A stretch of DNA of 64,000 nt, from NCBI GenBank assembly GCA_001466705.2, contig LATX02000195.1:537135-601134 (forward strand), in the 5' to 3' direction. Within the stretch, counting starts at the first letter, position 1. Every line of letters starts with the position of its first letter. The DNA comes from Moniliophthora roreri (Eukaryota; Basidiomycota; Agaricomycetes; Agaricales; Marasmiaceae). Below, one piece after another: positions 35,739-47,482 of the stretch. The notes under the pieces were generated by a model that did no database searches, was not told the origin of the DNA, and was given only the letters and a program-made list of their open reading frames with translations. The translations under genes were made by a program, and so were the position numbers.

Positions 35739-38700
35739 ATGGCTGAAGGATCTTCAAATTCTGATACCTCTAACTTAAATCTCCTGGTGCAGTTCGCCAC
35801 ATTCCTTAGCACAGTGCAAAACTCATCTTCTGATACCAATGGACAGCTCTCTCAGTTCCAGAACTTGCTACAGTCAGCTTCCACAGGAGTTCCAGCTGCT
35901 CCTGCTGCTTTCTTGTCAAACACTACCCTACCTATACCTTCCCAGAATAATACAGCCTCCCAAACCACTCAACTCGGTACGAATCTTATCACTATGGACT
36001 CTGAGCCTCCCCCATCTACAAAGCCTCGTGCCCTTCCATTAACTGGTGTTTCTGGTGCTCAATCTGACACTAGGGCTCTCAATGATCTGCCTCCTTCTAC
36101 ACAGCCTCGTGGTTCATCTGCCCTCTCTGGGACAGAAACCAGTGCCTCTGGTTTCAATTGGGCTCTGGTCATCCAACTGTTCTCGAGCATTCAAATGCTC
36201 AATTCCATTGGCGGTACTTCTAGCATATCAGGACATCCCAGGTTGAGCACAGTGCCAGGGTTCCCGAGCCTTGTTCAGCGAGCCAACTGTGAATGTGTGG
36301 AACACACAGCCATATCTTTGCCAGCTAAGAAGAAGAAAAGAGGCAAGGCAATAAGACCTCTGTTGCTCATAGGTCGACCAATGGTTCCTCGAGTTGAGGA
36401 CTGTCTATGGCTCACAGCTGGTGATATGACTGTCGTCAATCTGAAAGTAAAGATATTCCCACCACAACCAGCTATTGGTGATTGAAAGGTTCGTACTTTT
36501 TGAGTCTTGCTGACATGTTCTCAAGCTCCCTTGCAGGTGTTGGAGCTCCCCAACAGGATATATCAGTATTATTTCAATGAGGACAGCTTTGATTCAGTGC
36601 TTTCGTCCCTGCATCTTATATATACATTCCCTTGCCTCCCTATCCAAACGACAGTTAGTGACATCTTTGCTGTCCTTCAAAGTCAGCTAGTTGATTACAG
36701 ATATCGCTTTGAAAGCACCATTAGTCTCCCACCGTTTCTAGGCACAGAACATCAGCCTTTTGCATTGTTATCATTCATGAATTCAGGACATTGCAACAGT
36801 GACAATAAGACCCCAAGGTTGATTCCTAAAGCCCATAGTACTGGAGACACGCTGGAGACTATTCTGTGTAATGGCAGGGATTATGCTATCGCTTGATGGA
36901 CAGTCTCAAGAGATAATTACTTTGAGCTCAATGCCAGTGCATAAAGCAGTTATGACTTGCAGGAATGTACACTAACCACACCTAATCTAGTCATTCAGAC
37001 TTCTTTCTTGGAACTGGATGTCAACCTTCATGAACTGCAATTGGGGCCTAAAAATCTCAAGTGTGCCCACCAATGCATCAGGAAATGAATATATTCCATC
37101 TATCGCAGTGATTTTGATGCTTTGGACGGTGAAGGCATCAGCGAACTTTTCGGGGCTGAATGTGATCAGGTACTGGAATATTCATGTGCAGCACCTCAGG
37201 ATGAGATTCAGGAGGTAAGCACTCAAACATTATTGGGATCTCAACAAATGCTGATAAGAGGACTTCAGGAACGTGTCGTAGCTCAGATGCTGACACCCCT
37301 TGATGGTGGGCGGTGTCCAGTCCTGCAATCTGATACTGTGTTTAGGGAAGGAAGTTCTTCACGGACCATCTCGTCATCTTCAGTGTCATCTTCAGTATCC
37401 TCATCTGCAGCAAGTGAGGTCAGACATTCTGTGAGTGGCATATTGCATTCAGAAAAAATGTGACTTACTCATAGCTCTCTGATTCACAGTCCATCTCATT
37501 GTTTTTGAGCACCTCAGATGGATGTGACTATGTTATGAATGAAGCCGTCTTGCCCATTCCTGAGACATTGTTCATCCTGACTGGCGAAGAGCTGTGGGAG
37601 AATGACAATTGGGTTTCAAAATTGGCGGCATGCAATCCACAACCTATGGAAGTTTGGTTCACCTTCAAGCAACCTAACATTATTTTTGAAGCAATTGGAG
37701 AGCGGTACTGGGAACAGAATGCCAAAGATGTCCCCAGCCTTCGCTTGAAAGGCACTAGTGTGGAACGGCTGGCTTTGGAACTTGAGATCAAGTTGGCTGC
37801 TTCATTGTGAGAAAATGATTTCATGGAAGTGCTGACACCGAATCGCCACTTTACCATGTGAGTTACTTCAGCACCTACATGGGGAAAACTCAACTGATCA
37901 TCAAACAGTGTTGATAGTGATGGCGATTATGTGACCTCTGGACCTGGAACTGAATTGGAAGTTGTGCAACTTGTGATCCAGCGATGGCTTTCAAACCAAG
38001 GTGGAGGGTTACTAGCCCCCAAGATCGGCCAGTATTCTATGGTTTCTGCTATCCCTATCCATGCGGTATGTATGATATCTGAAGAAAAGAAATGGGACTT
38101 GGGGTTACTGGGCGTGGCCATTGCCCTCGCTCTAATTTATGGACTAGGCTGCGAACCAGTAAACCCACTTCTGCTAATTCTCCTAATGAACCAGGGGGAC
38201 TTGTGAAGCCTGAATGCAAAGTTGGTGGCAGAGTGGTTCTCTGAGCTCGAGCAGACACTTAGGCATTGGATGGAGATTGGGCCTGGAGATAGTGTTAACG
38301 AGTTCAAAAGTCATTTTGCAAGCTACCACGACATGCTGGTATGTGAATCTATTTGCCAGTGTTGGTCCCAGACTCATCCTATTTGCAGATTGCTAGCCTG
38401 TCTGGATGCTCCCAAGACACACATGAGGCACTTGCTTGGGAGATGCTACACAATGTTGTTGTAGGATCTGAGCACCTCTCGAATCCATACTTTCAGGTGT
38501 TTGCAGCTGGACTCATGGTTCCAAGCGAAGTTGGACTTACATTAGCAGATGTATGGCTTTATTCTTTTTTTTTTTTTTTTTGCTTTGAGTTCTGTGAAAC
38601 TTATGTTCCGTAACCAGTACGCACATGGCTTCTCAGGTGGTGCAGAGGGCTTTGTGAGCACTGCATACTCTTCTTCAATTCAGAATTACTCCAGCCTGCA

Positions 38701-39289
38701 TCTCGAGTATGATGTCACTGGATTGAAGTCAGAGACACTTAGCAAAGTCAACTCTTTGTTATCTGCCAATCTTTCTCTTCGGGCATCCAGTTTACCAGCT
38801 CTATTTCAAGAGTTTCTTGAAGGTCAGGGCACCCCATGTCCAACTGAACTGGCTGCTATACAGTCGCATTTCAGTAAGGCAGTCAACATGGATGACATCA
38901 ACAGTCACTCCTTCTGACCAAGAACCTTTGCTTGGGTGACCACCGGTGTGACATATGTGCTTCAAAGTGGAAATTTGACCAAAGTAAGCACTTGCACTAC
39001 ATTAATTTTTGCCACTCAGATATTTTCCCCATAGGTGTGCTTTGTTGAGGACGATAATGGTGAATACACTTCTAGCGTTCAATCAGCTCATCGTGCCAGC
39101 AACGCCAGGTCAGGCATATGCAAATTCCAAACTTGTGTATGTCAAATGCTGATCCCGGTCTCACATATCATCAACACACTGGAGGTGGTGTATGACTCCA
39201 TTGCAGTTATACCTAGCGCAGCAGTGGCTATACATCACTGGCTCCTTGCTTCCATATTAGATAGCATCAGACAACACACAATAGTTTAA
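35739..39289 (+). pseudogene. Decayed agaricomycete protein with HECT-like C-terminus
   Basis: A multi-exon gene broken by stops. Order of readable blocks: a Ser/Thr/Pro-rich N-terminus (35739-36485) ending in a basic KKKKRGKAIRP run; QYYFNEDSFDSVLSSLHL (36507-36896); a serine tract (37370-37420); a block with WVSKLAACNPQPMEVWF (37499-37810); LRHWMEIGPGDSVNEFKSHF (38222); GGAEGFVSTAYSS (38640-38917); and the C-terminal FQTCVCQMLIPVSHIIN to LDSIRQHTIV (39100-39289). The TC-x-x-x-x-IP pattern near the end recalls the catalytic Cys of HECT ubiquitin ligases; that assignment is pattern-based and moderate. Several stops are TGA where Arg is expected (for example IA-stop-WTVSRD at about 36895). Confidence 0.5.
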
Positions 39290-39409
39290 AGAGTAGTACG
39301 CTCGTTACCCTTACTTGGACATTTGACTTGATTACAATACTAAACCAGCTTTTAATATGTTTGCCTACCACATTGGTTTGCCTACCACATCGGCTGCCCA
39401 CCTTCAGTC

Positions 39410-41010
39410 TTAGTTCCAACAACCATCACCGAGTGTAGGCAAGGTGAAAGATGTCCCAAAATGTGTCAAGAAGCGTGTTTGCAGGTTCAAAAGATTCGGT
39501 GCATTTGATCTGTCTGGCAGCCAGATGATAGCAATAAATAATTTACAGATCACACAGGTCCAATTAATATCATTATCAGTAGGCTTCCACAGCAAAGAGT
39601 TACGCAGACCAATGCAAGCAATCTTCTGCTTGAAACTGTCCCAGTCCCAGAGATCAGTTGGTGTGACGCCCCACATATCACACTGCAATTGACCTTGTTG
39701 AGCAGGGCTACCCATCCAAGTGTTGTATGGTCCATTGTTCTCAGCAATATCTGAATTAGCGTCGAGCTTGCTTTGTTGCATCTCTACCATCGAGGTCCTT
39801 ATCCATGAGTGTTCAGTACTGCTTAGTATATTGCAACTGGTACTCTTCCTCCTGGGTTTGAAAAAAAGCGTCCATGAGTACATGGGCAGTTATGACAAAA
39901 CATGTAGCGACCAAGACTAGTACTGGATATCGCCATAGTCTGTTGCCTTCGACTTCACTGGACTTGAACAACAAGCATGCAAATCTTCGATTTGTGCCAT
40001 GGGTTTTCGGCGTCAGATAGATTCACGTGGGTCCTGGAGGTCAGTGCCATCAACTAGTAAAATTCTGAATAGGAAGGTCAATCCAAAGAAGAGCATGATG
40101 GTATGATGCAGTTGTACCAAGTGAACATGGGGTATGTAAACCGAGGGTGCACAAAAGCTGACCTTGTCCATTGTAAATAGATTACATCCCTCTATGGTTT
40201 CTCTGCTCCAGCTTCCCCGCAAATGGACCTTGATTTCCCCCCGAAATGGTGTCAAGCCCACAAAAGAATAGCTGCTTGCGAAGGTAATGACTGCAGCCTG
40301 GAAGGTGCAGGGTTCATACTCATTGTGCCAAAGATGGCGGTAGCGTACTGTGATGGCATCGACAATGTGGTGGGTTACACTGGGAGCTGCTGCAGCGAGA
40401 GAGGTGACAAAAGGTAATGTGAAATGGTGCTGTAGATGGATGGTAAAGCTTCCAGGATGCTGTAGCCAATGATTGCCACAGGCTGTACCTGGGCCATGCT
40501 AGGCCAAATGCTTCCCAATCCCCAATCTCTTTGCTCTCTCCTTCTGTGCCCTTTGCTCGCACCAAAAGTTGAAGTCAGCAGTCAACTAAACGTTGATGTC
40601 ATCACTATGTGGATGAGGGCTTCGATTGCATTCGACGACAGTTCCACAACGTTTGAACAGACGGAGAGAGAGATAACGTGCAGCTGGACTCTTCACAGAG
40701 CTTCTCAACCACCAGCCTTGAGTAGTGATACACCGAAAGGGCCATGAAGGTGTTGGCAAGACCCTGCACACTGATACCGATGGGATGGTGACGCATGTTG
40801 GAACAATAAGCCTTGGAAACTGCATAGTGGTTGACATCGATCATGCGGTTGAGCTCACCTTATTGAACTGGATGTGTTCCTTACACCTGTAAAACATGAA
40901 GAATGCTCAGCATGTTGCAGATACCCCCGTCAAACTGTGCCTTGGCTTACCCATCTGCAAAGTGAAAAATGTCAGACCGGTGTTGAATCTAGCTGTACCA
41001 GGACCTTACC
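39410..41010 (-). pseudogene. Ribonucleotide reductase large-subunit remnant
   Basis: Two diagnostic blocks lie in the correct order on the minus strand: [20 protein letters not shown] followed by [16 protein letters not shown] (about 40,844-40,735), and NNGPYNTWMGSPAQQGQ followed by DMWGVTPTDLWDWDSFKQ and GLRNSLL (about 39,745-39,590). These correspond to adjacent regions of class I RNR alpha subunits, which make deoxyribonucleotides. The active-site region, the C-terminal redox cysteines and the N-terminal ATP cone are absent, and unrelated sequence (about 39,890-40,600) separates the blocks. It cannot encode an enzyme. Its presence inside a transposon is unusual. Confidence 0.7.
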
Positions 41011-41877
41011 TTGCTTGAAAACGTATTTCATGATGTTAAATGAGACATATCAGCAGTCTTGAGGAAAACATAGGTTAATTAAGAGCGCACGAGGCAGATC
41101 TCTAGACAACGATGATGGTGGTGTTTAAGGTCGGTAAGAAGTCCACAGTTGACTTTGTGGGTTTTTTCCACTCCCAGGTAAGCTGGCACATTAGACGGCG
41201 CGTCAATGTTTGATGTGTGACGACAGGTACCAAATCGAGGAACGAGATTGGTACCAGGTTCCAACTGAGCGTAGCTGGGCAGACCACTGACTTCTGCACT
41301 GCTGCAGTCAACAGTCTCCTAAGATAGAGTCCGTTATCAGCTAGAGGAGAGGTCAGCTAGTGAGGCAGATTTAGCAGCAGTTTTGAGCCTGCAAAAGCTC
41401 TCATCAGGGGGCTACCGCTACCCCTACCACCTGCACTTCCAACTCTGTTTAGGGATACTACCACTGAGCCTATATACCCAGAAGGAGTCTGAAACACTGG
41501 AAAGACCTTGGACTGGAGGACTTCTCCTCTCACGCCATCCGAGCAGCTGACCGGGACTACTGCCTCTGCCATCAGCCAATCCAGCTTCTTGACCTTCTGA
41601 GAGGGTGGTTTACAGTTGGGAGGACTGATCCTGCGAGATGGAGCTTCATCTCAGCCCTTCAGCCCATAGACAAGATCAGAGGGACAGGGGCGGGTGGGTT
41701 TCCCTGTTCTGCGCCTGATATTTGTTGGTCCCATGCAGCGAAGATGAGGTTGGACCTTCTAAGGTGCATCGTTTCCTGAGAAAAAGCCTGTATGCAAATA
41801 TCACTGAGATACAAGCCTCAATATACGGTTATAGAGACGAAGGAAAGGAGAGTTTTAGAGGTTCAGGGAGTCACTGT
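41011..41877. other. Non-coding or unrecognised stretch in the giant element
   Basis: A minus-strand frame at 41357-41572 (VFQTPSGYIGSVVVSLNRV) and another at 41102-41311 have no recognisable family. I see no other feature. Confidence 0.35.
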
Positions 41878-43106
41878 CCCAGGAAAAAGTCGATTGAGCC
41901 GAATCTAGTGAGGTCTTGTGAAAATGAGCGGCCCAATTGCTGTCATTCTTATAGCTTTCTTTCCTTCTTGTCAATGGAATTCTCAGATTACACAGGCTCA
42001 TTCTTACTCAATTATACTCAATTTCACTAGATTTCAGATCCAAAAACTTTCCTCTAGATTTTCAGCAGCTCACCAAATTCTGGCTTGAAACCAAAACTTT
42101 GAAGTCAACAGCGGCAACCTCCAAGGAAGCCACGTCATATAGCCTGCTCCATGTAGCCATCTCCCTTACTTCCTGACTACCATCCATGTCTATTTACCTC
42201 ACTATAACTCTTTTGTGCCTTTGCTCTCAGATCTATGGAAAATCGATGAAGTAGGAGACAGCTTGGATTTGGAAGCAGGTAATATGTGGGAGGAATAAAA
42301 GGGGTCACTGAGGTGAGTTTTTGTTGATTTCTAATCTGCTCGTCTTCAGATTCAATCTATGGCCTCTAGTCACCCAAAATGCGAGCGTAACTACCTTAGC
42401 AGACTGTGAACGTAGCCAAGAAACCTCAGGAAGAACCACATTCCTAGCATGGACACAGGTTTGCTAACGATACCACCAACTTACCATAAAGACCAACTCT
42501 ATTGACAGGAATCGCCTTTATCGCCTTTATCTGGTAGGTGAGCCTATGGCTGTCCTTATAAGTGCTGTTCTTCACAACACCCCTTTACACTATCACTACT
42601 TAGTATTTTAATACATGCAAGGTAAAGTATACTGAGCCATGACGTCTGTTGACTCATAAAAAGATAGACGTATCCAATATCTAGGTTCCGTCGTGTTACC
42701 TTGTGTCCACTCCTGGTGGAGCATATCAAGTGCGGTATGGGAAGGAACAGGTTGGAGTGTAGTCAAGCGGAATAGAGTCATTGGGTGGCTGGCTGGGCGA
42801 CAAATTCTAGTGGAATCAGGTCAAATCGAGCGCATGTAATATAGTCATATCTATTGGAATAGAGCGCAATCGAGTGTAATATTGCAGTGAAAATCGTATG
42901 ATTTGAATAAATAATTTTTTTCTATCTGCCGTTCATTTGCCCACTCAGGCTAGATTTCACTCAATCTGGCTATGGTAAACAACTTGATTTCACTAGAAAA
43001 GCCACTTCCCTTATGGACAAAAATATAGTGGAATCGAGTCCACTCTAGCAGCATCGAGCCGCCAGCAAGACTCAGCTAGATTTGGCTCAATTGACTTTTT
43101 CCTGGG
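41878..43106. mobile_element. MITE-like insert with 31-bp inverted ends
   Basis: The left end (41878-41908, starting CCCAGGAAAAAGTCGATTG) is the reverse complement of the right end (43076-43106, ending CAATTGACTTTTTCCTGGG) at 29 of 31 positions; both mismatches are CG versus CA. The interior of about 1.2 kb has no coding frame with family support and contains repeated GGAATCGAG/GGAATAGAG-type motifs. A clear target duplication is not visible. Likely a non-autonomous DNA transposon that inserted into the larger element. Confidence 0.6.
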
Positions 43107-43394
43107 GGTGAGTCATGATTGTTACACTGCCATGTTTAACTTTCTCAACCAACTGTCATGTGTGGGATCTGTTGTGTATTTCTTGGGCACAGGTGCATTC
43201 CAATTCCTAATTCTTTTACTCTATCTTCATTCAGCACATACTCAATACCTGGGAATATGTGTTTTGTTCTTTTTCTCTCTTCTGTGGATACTCGACACCT
43301 GGGAATATGCAGAGCTTGTGGGAGAACTTTAATTTGATTTTCCATTCTCTATTCTGATGTTCTTGTGCTTACAAGTCCAGTTGGTCAGGTATCC

Positions 43395-44883
43395 ATGCAC
43401 TCTGCAACAGTCACTCCATACTATCTTCCAGACGACGTTGACTTTGAGTCATTAGTGCGACAAGCATTCAAGAACGAACGCGACGAGCTCAGCTTGGCAT
43501 TTGACACCTCATCTCCACTCAGTTCAGTCCCTTCTTCTCCTGAAACTCAGCCAGGAGTGCCTCCCAAGACCATGCTGTCTCCTATTGCACCGGAAGGCTT
43601 GACTCTGACAAATAGTACCAAAGTCCCTTCCAAAGCATCGGCCTCAGTGGGCAAGAAATCATGATGTAAACGTCAAGGCAAACAAAGTCATCAGAAGAAG
43701 CAAGCGGCAGCTAAGGCGAAAGTGATGCCAGAGACTTATACCGCTCCGCCGCTGAAGAAGCCACACATTCAGCGGGAGATTCCACTTGACTTTGATTTGG
43801 ATCAACTTCATGCATCAGAAAATGGATTCACTGGCTATCATACTAAATATGTCAGTGAGAAGTATGTGCTGGATGACGTGGCAGGCCCAAGCTCCAAGTT
43901 CAAGTTCAGTAAAATCAATTGGAATGCAAGGTTGGCCTCTCATGCTGCTCTGTTACTATTGCTGACCACATTTTATAGGTCCGACTTCGTTCTGGTTACA
44001 CAGGATGGCTATGAGATAGTGCACGGGGTTGGTTTCACTGATCAAATGACTGGGCCAAACATGGCAGTGCACGTTGCTGACAAGCTAGACAGTGAGAGGA
44101 AGAACACCTCTTTTACTGGCAAGCTCTTGTGCAACCGTCGTGGCGATTTCTTTGCACTGTCAGCCAGCGTTTCTTGCGACCTGGGTTTGAAGGTAAAGTG
44201 GTTGGTTTCTACCTTTGGTCTCAACGTGTATCTGACCAGTCTCTCAGAAACCCAAGGTAGTTGGCCAAGCAAATGCGAAGAACGCAGTGGTCATAAACAG
44301 GCTTCTCGTCAATTCAGATGTGGTTCGACTTGCAGGCTTTCAGTCTGCTGCATTCTACCATTGCCAGCCCACTCTCTACCATCAGTATGCCGAAAATCGC
44401 ACTGCTCTTACAAACAACCAACCTCACCTCACATGGAACTTTAGAAATAGTATTTACACCCATGTCACATTCAATTTTGGACCACAGACGGTCTGTGCTG
44501 AACACACCAATTTTGGAAATCAAGCAGATGGTCCCTGTGCGATCACTGCGCTATCTCCCTCTGTTGGTGGCTACGATTACAAGAAGGGTGGGCACTTGAT
44601 ACTTTGGGACCTCCGCCTTGTTATCGAGTTTCCACCCAGTGCAACCATTCTCATTCTTTCAGCGGTGCTTCACCATTCCAATGTCGCTATTGGGGCCAAC
44701 AAGCGTTGGTTTTCCTTCACTCAGTATACTCCAGGCAGTCTTTTTCGGTGGGTGGAGCATGGCCATCAATTGGAGTTGGAGTTCTGGGCTTCACTCATGC
44801 AGGATCAAGCAAAGGCAGAGAGAGCAAAGGACAAAGCTCAATGGAAGAGTGCGTTGGTCAATTTCACTAGGCATGCTTTATAA
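43395..44883 (+). pseudogene. TET/JBP-like 2OG-Fe(II) dioxygenase family protein, catalytic Asp lost
   Basis: Exons 43395-43931, 43979-44192 and 44248-44883 with GT-AG introns and consistent phases; one TGA interrupts at 43662-43664 within GKKS-stop-CKRQGK, where RR is expected. The C-terminal half carries the signature of a large agaricomycete family often placed with TET/JBP oxygenases: FNFGPQTVC, then EHTNFGN, GGHLILWDLRLVIEFPP and HHSNVAI. In active 2OG-Fe enzymes the iron site is HxD...H; here it reads H-T-N, and the distal His of HHSN is kept. If family assignment is right, the enzyme would act on 5-methylcytosine or thymine in DNA; this copy should not bind iron normally. Assignment is by pattern, moderate confidence. 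Confidence 0.6.
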
Positions 44884-45989
44884 TTTGGTTCCATTTTTGC
44901 TTTCTTGCTACTGTAACCCCATAGCTATTTCATGCATGTACTATATGTTGTTTCACATCACATTTTATATACAGCGAGTAATTTGAGTTTTAGAGATGCA
45001 GCATGTGTCATGCTCCTGAATGAGCGTTTGCTAATCGCTGGGTTGAGAAGTCCCACCCCTTGTGGTCTGATTCATCCACTCTTGGAATGGGACTAGAAGA
45101 CGCTCTCGAGGAAGTTGAGTGGCACAAGGGAATCCTCAGTGCTGAGCGCTGAGCAGCTATTTAAGCTTTCTATGAGAATCAAGGCCGGGATCCTTTGAGG
45201 GCAGTGTCACTATGCTCAAACACCGTCTACCTCATTGGGAACTAGTGATTTGTGAGCCTGAGACTGATAAAGAGGTTCATTGTTGGCCACAGTTCAAGTA
45301 CTGTGTTTGAACATTAGGTTATCAGAATTGAAAGTGTTACGCCAAGTGTGAAATTCATATACACAGTCTGTAAAACGTATGCTACTGTTATTCAATAAAG
45401 CCCAAGTTGTCCTGCCAGCTTCAGAAGTGCTACTGATTGCTCCTGAGTGGGTGGATTCAGGTGTTTAAATGAGTGAATCAAGTTGAGGTTGCGTCAAGTA
45501 TCTGAATCAGGCCCCACTGTTCCTGCTGCGCTAAGTACGCTGCACTCCATATGTGCCAACAATGACGCTAAGCATGAATAAGTTTGGGTCTGGATGCGTC
45601 CAGCTAACCACTTGAAAGATCGTAATCTAGCAGACCGGCCAACCCACAAACTGGCCAGTATCCAGATGTTGCGACCAATGCATCTCCAGGTGCCTGATTC
45701 TGTTTCTATGAGTAAGCCCAGAAACAAGGCCAGAATGAAAGAAAACATGCCTGGTAACTATGAAATTGAGAGTGGGATGATAGTTGACTAACTGCAGTAA
45801 GAAGTCCCATCCACGACCCCAACTTCTGTAAAATCCATCTGGAGAACACCATGAGAGTGATTTCAAATGTTGCAACTTGGCACAGCTTTGCAAAACAAGC
45901 GCAACATCAATCTGTCAATAACATCAGTAAGGTGCCTCATTTGATCGATGAACTTAGTCAGAATGACGAAACCGTTATCTTGATAACCG
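44884..45989. other. No supported gene
   Basis: Short frames only. The stretch 45494-45893 (minus) may be a decayed continuation of the F-box gene to the right but shows no recognisable motif. Confidence 0.35.
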
Positions 45990-46855
45990 TCATTCCAGGA
46001 GGAGTCGTACTGACTTTTGACAGTCGACGGTTAAATTTGGAAACCCTCTGGCAATTTCTACAAAAGCTTGTTTGCCCCAGCCTGTTGTCTCCAATGCTAG
46101 TGCCTGTAATTGGCGTTCTATCATAATGCTCAAGATTTGTACTTGATTTGGGATACGGACTCGATGGGTGAAGCTTTGCAACGCTGGTAAACCACAGCGT
46201 AGAAGGAATTGGAGGCCATTTGGAGAGGTGGAAATGTTACGGAGAACCTGAAATTCTGAATTACAGGGGTGCAGTGAAGTAGATATATCCTGGTTCCGGT
46301 CCACACATTTCGACGTCTTCCAATGACATTGAGTGTCAGACAAGAAACACAAGGACAGCCACATCAATACTACCAAAGTATTCCAGGCTTTGAAGCCGTG
46401 GAAACTGTGCTGCTGACAATGCGGTAGTAACCAGTGGGGAAAACCGTGGTGGTACGTTAATAACCAATGATAAGAGATTCCCAAGGGCGGAAAAACCATG
46501 CATAAGTGGTCAAGAATAGCTACAAAGATAGTAGTGACTGCTGTATGGGTAGCTGTTGAGAAACTGGTTTATGTCTATTGCCACTTTCAGTGGAGACTTC
46601 AACACACCAAAAATTCAAGCACAGTCTAAGTACGGAACAGCCCAACTTCATTGGGTTGCCAGCAACTGCTTTCATACACTGGATGACTTTCTGTGAAGAT
46701 GCAAAGTGCAGGTCCAGATTCTCATACAAGACCCAACTGGCAACTGCTCCTACTTGATGATTAGTCTGGGAAATCTTGATAAGGGTGTGTTCCAGTAATA
46801 GACATAGAATTCGATACCAAATTTCATTTGGGATAGCCACTGAACGCTGGGCCAT
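45990..46855 (-). pseudogene. F-box protein, decayed
   Basis: Starts at the ATG at 46855 with an F-box of the usual fungal form: IPNEIWYRILCLLL, then TLIKISQTN and ASWVLYENLDLHF. F-box proteins are substrate receptors of SCF ubiquitin ligases. A second part on the same strand (46499-45990) reads STSPNGLQFLLRCGLPALQS and resembles the LRR-like body of such proteins, but the frame changes between 46,520 and 46,300, so the gene is broken. Confidence 0.6.
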
Positions 46856-47482
46856 GGAGCCAGAGATGTGATAAAAATGCTGATGTGGTGTTGGTTTCAG
46901 GTGGTTTAGCCATCCATGACGACCAAAGAAGGCTTTAAAGGCTTGTTAACCCTCTGCAATGAACAAATCATTCACACCAAACAATATTAATCAGCTGGTT
47001 TTTCCTTAGCAATTTGGATGATGGTGGTGAGCTTTGCTCACGGTCTTGGACCAGTTAAAAATTTTGAGAATCTGTGGTGCAAAGGACAACGAAATAGTTA
47101 TTGCAGTCTAATCTGTGACAGAAGTAAGTGCAATCATACCTTTACAATCCAGCTAGCACTGACATGTTTCCACAATGAACTTGGAACTTTTCAGATAGAG
47201 CACCTGTGAACAATACATAGAGCTTGGCTGATAACACCCAGATTATGATTCCCCAAAAAGGAATTGGCCATGTTTTCACTATGGTTCACGCATTCACAGT
47301 GCAACCAGATTAGGCCTGTCAATTTAAGAACAACACAGCAAAGTTTACTGAGGTGGCATGATGCCCAAGATTGTATTACTATGCTAAGTATAGTACATAC
47401 AGACAAGAAGGTAATGATGGTTTGAAAAGAAATAAATACTAGTAGAACAATATTAATCTATTGTGAATATAGGCCGAAGCTA
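46856..47482. other. No supported gene
   Basis: A/T-rich spacer between the F-box remnant and the membrane-protein gene; nothing recognisable on either strand. Confidence 0.35.
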
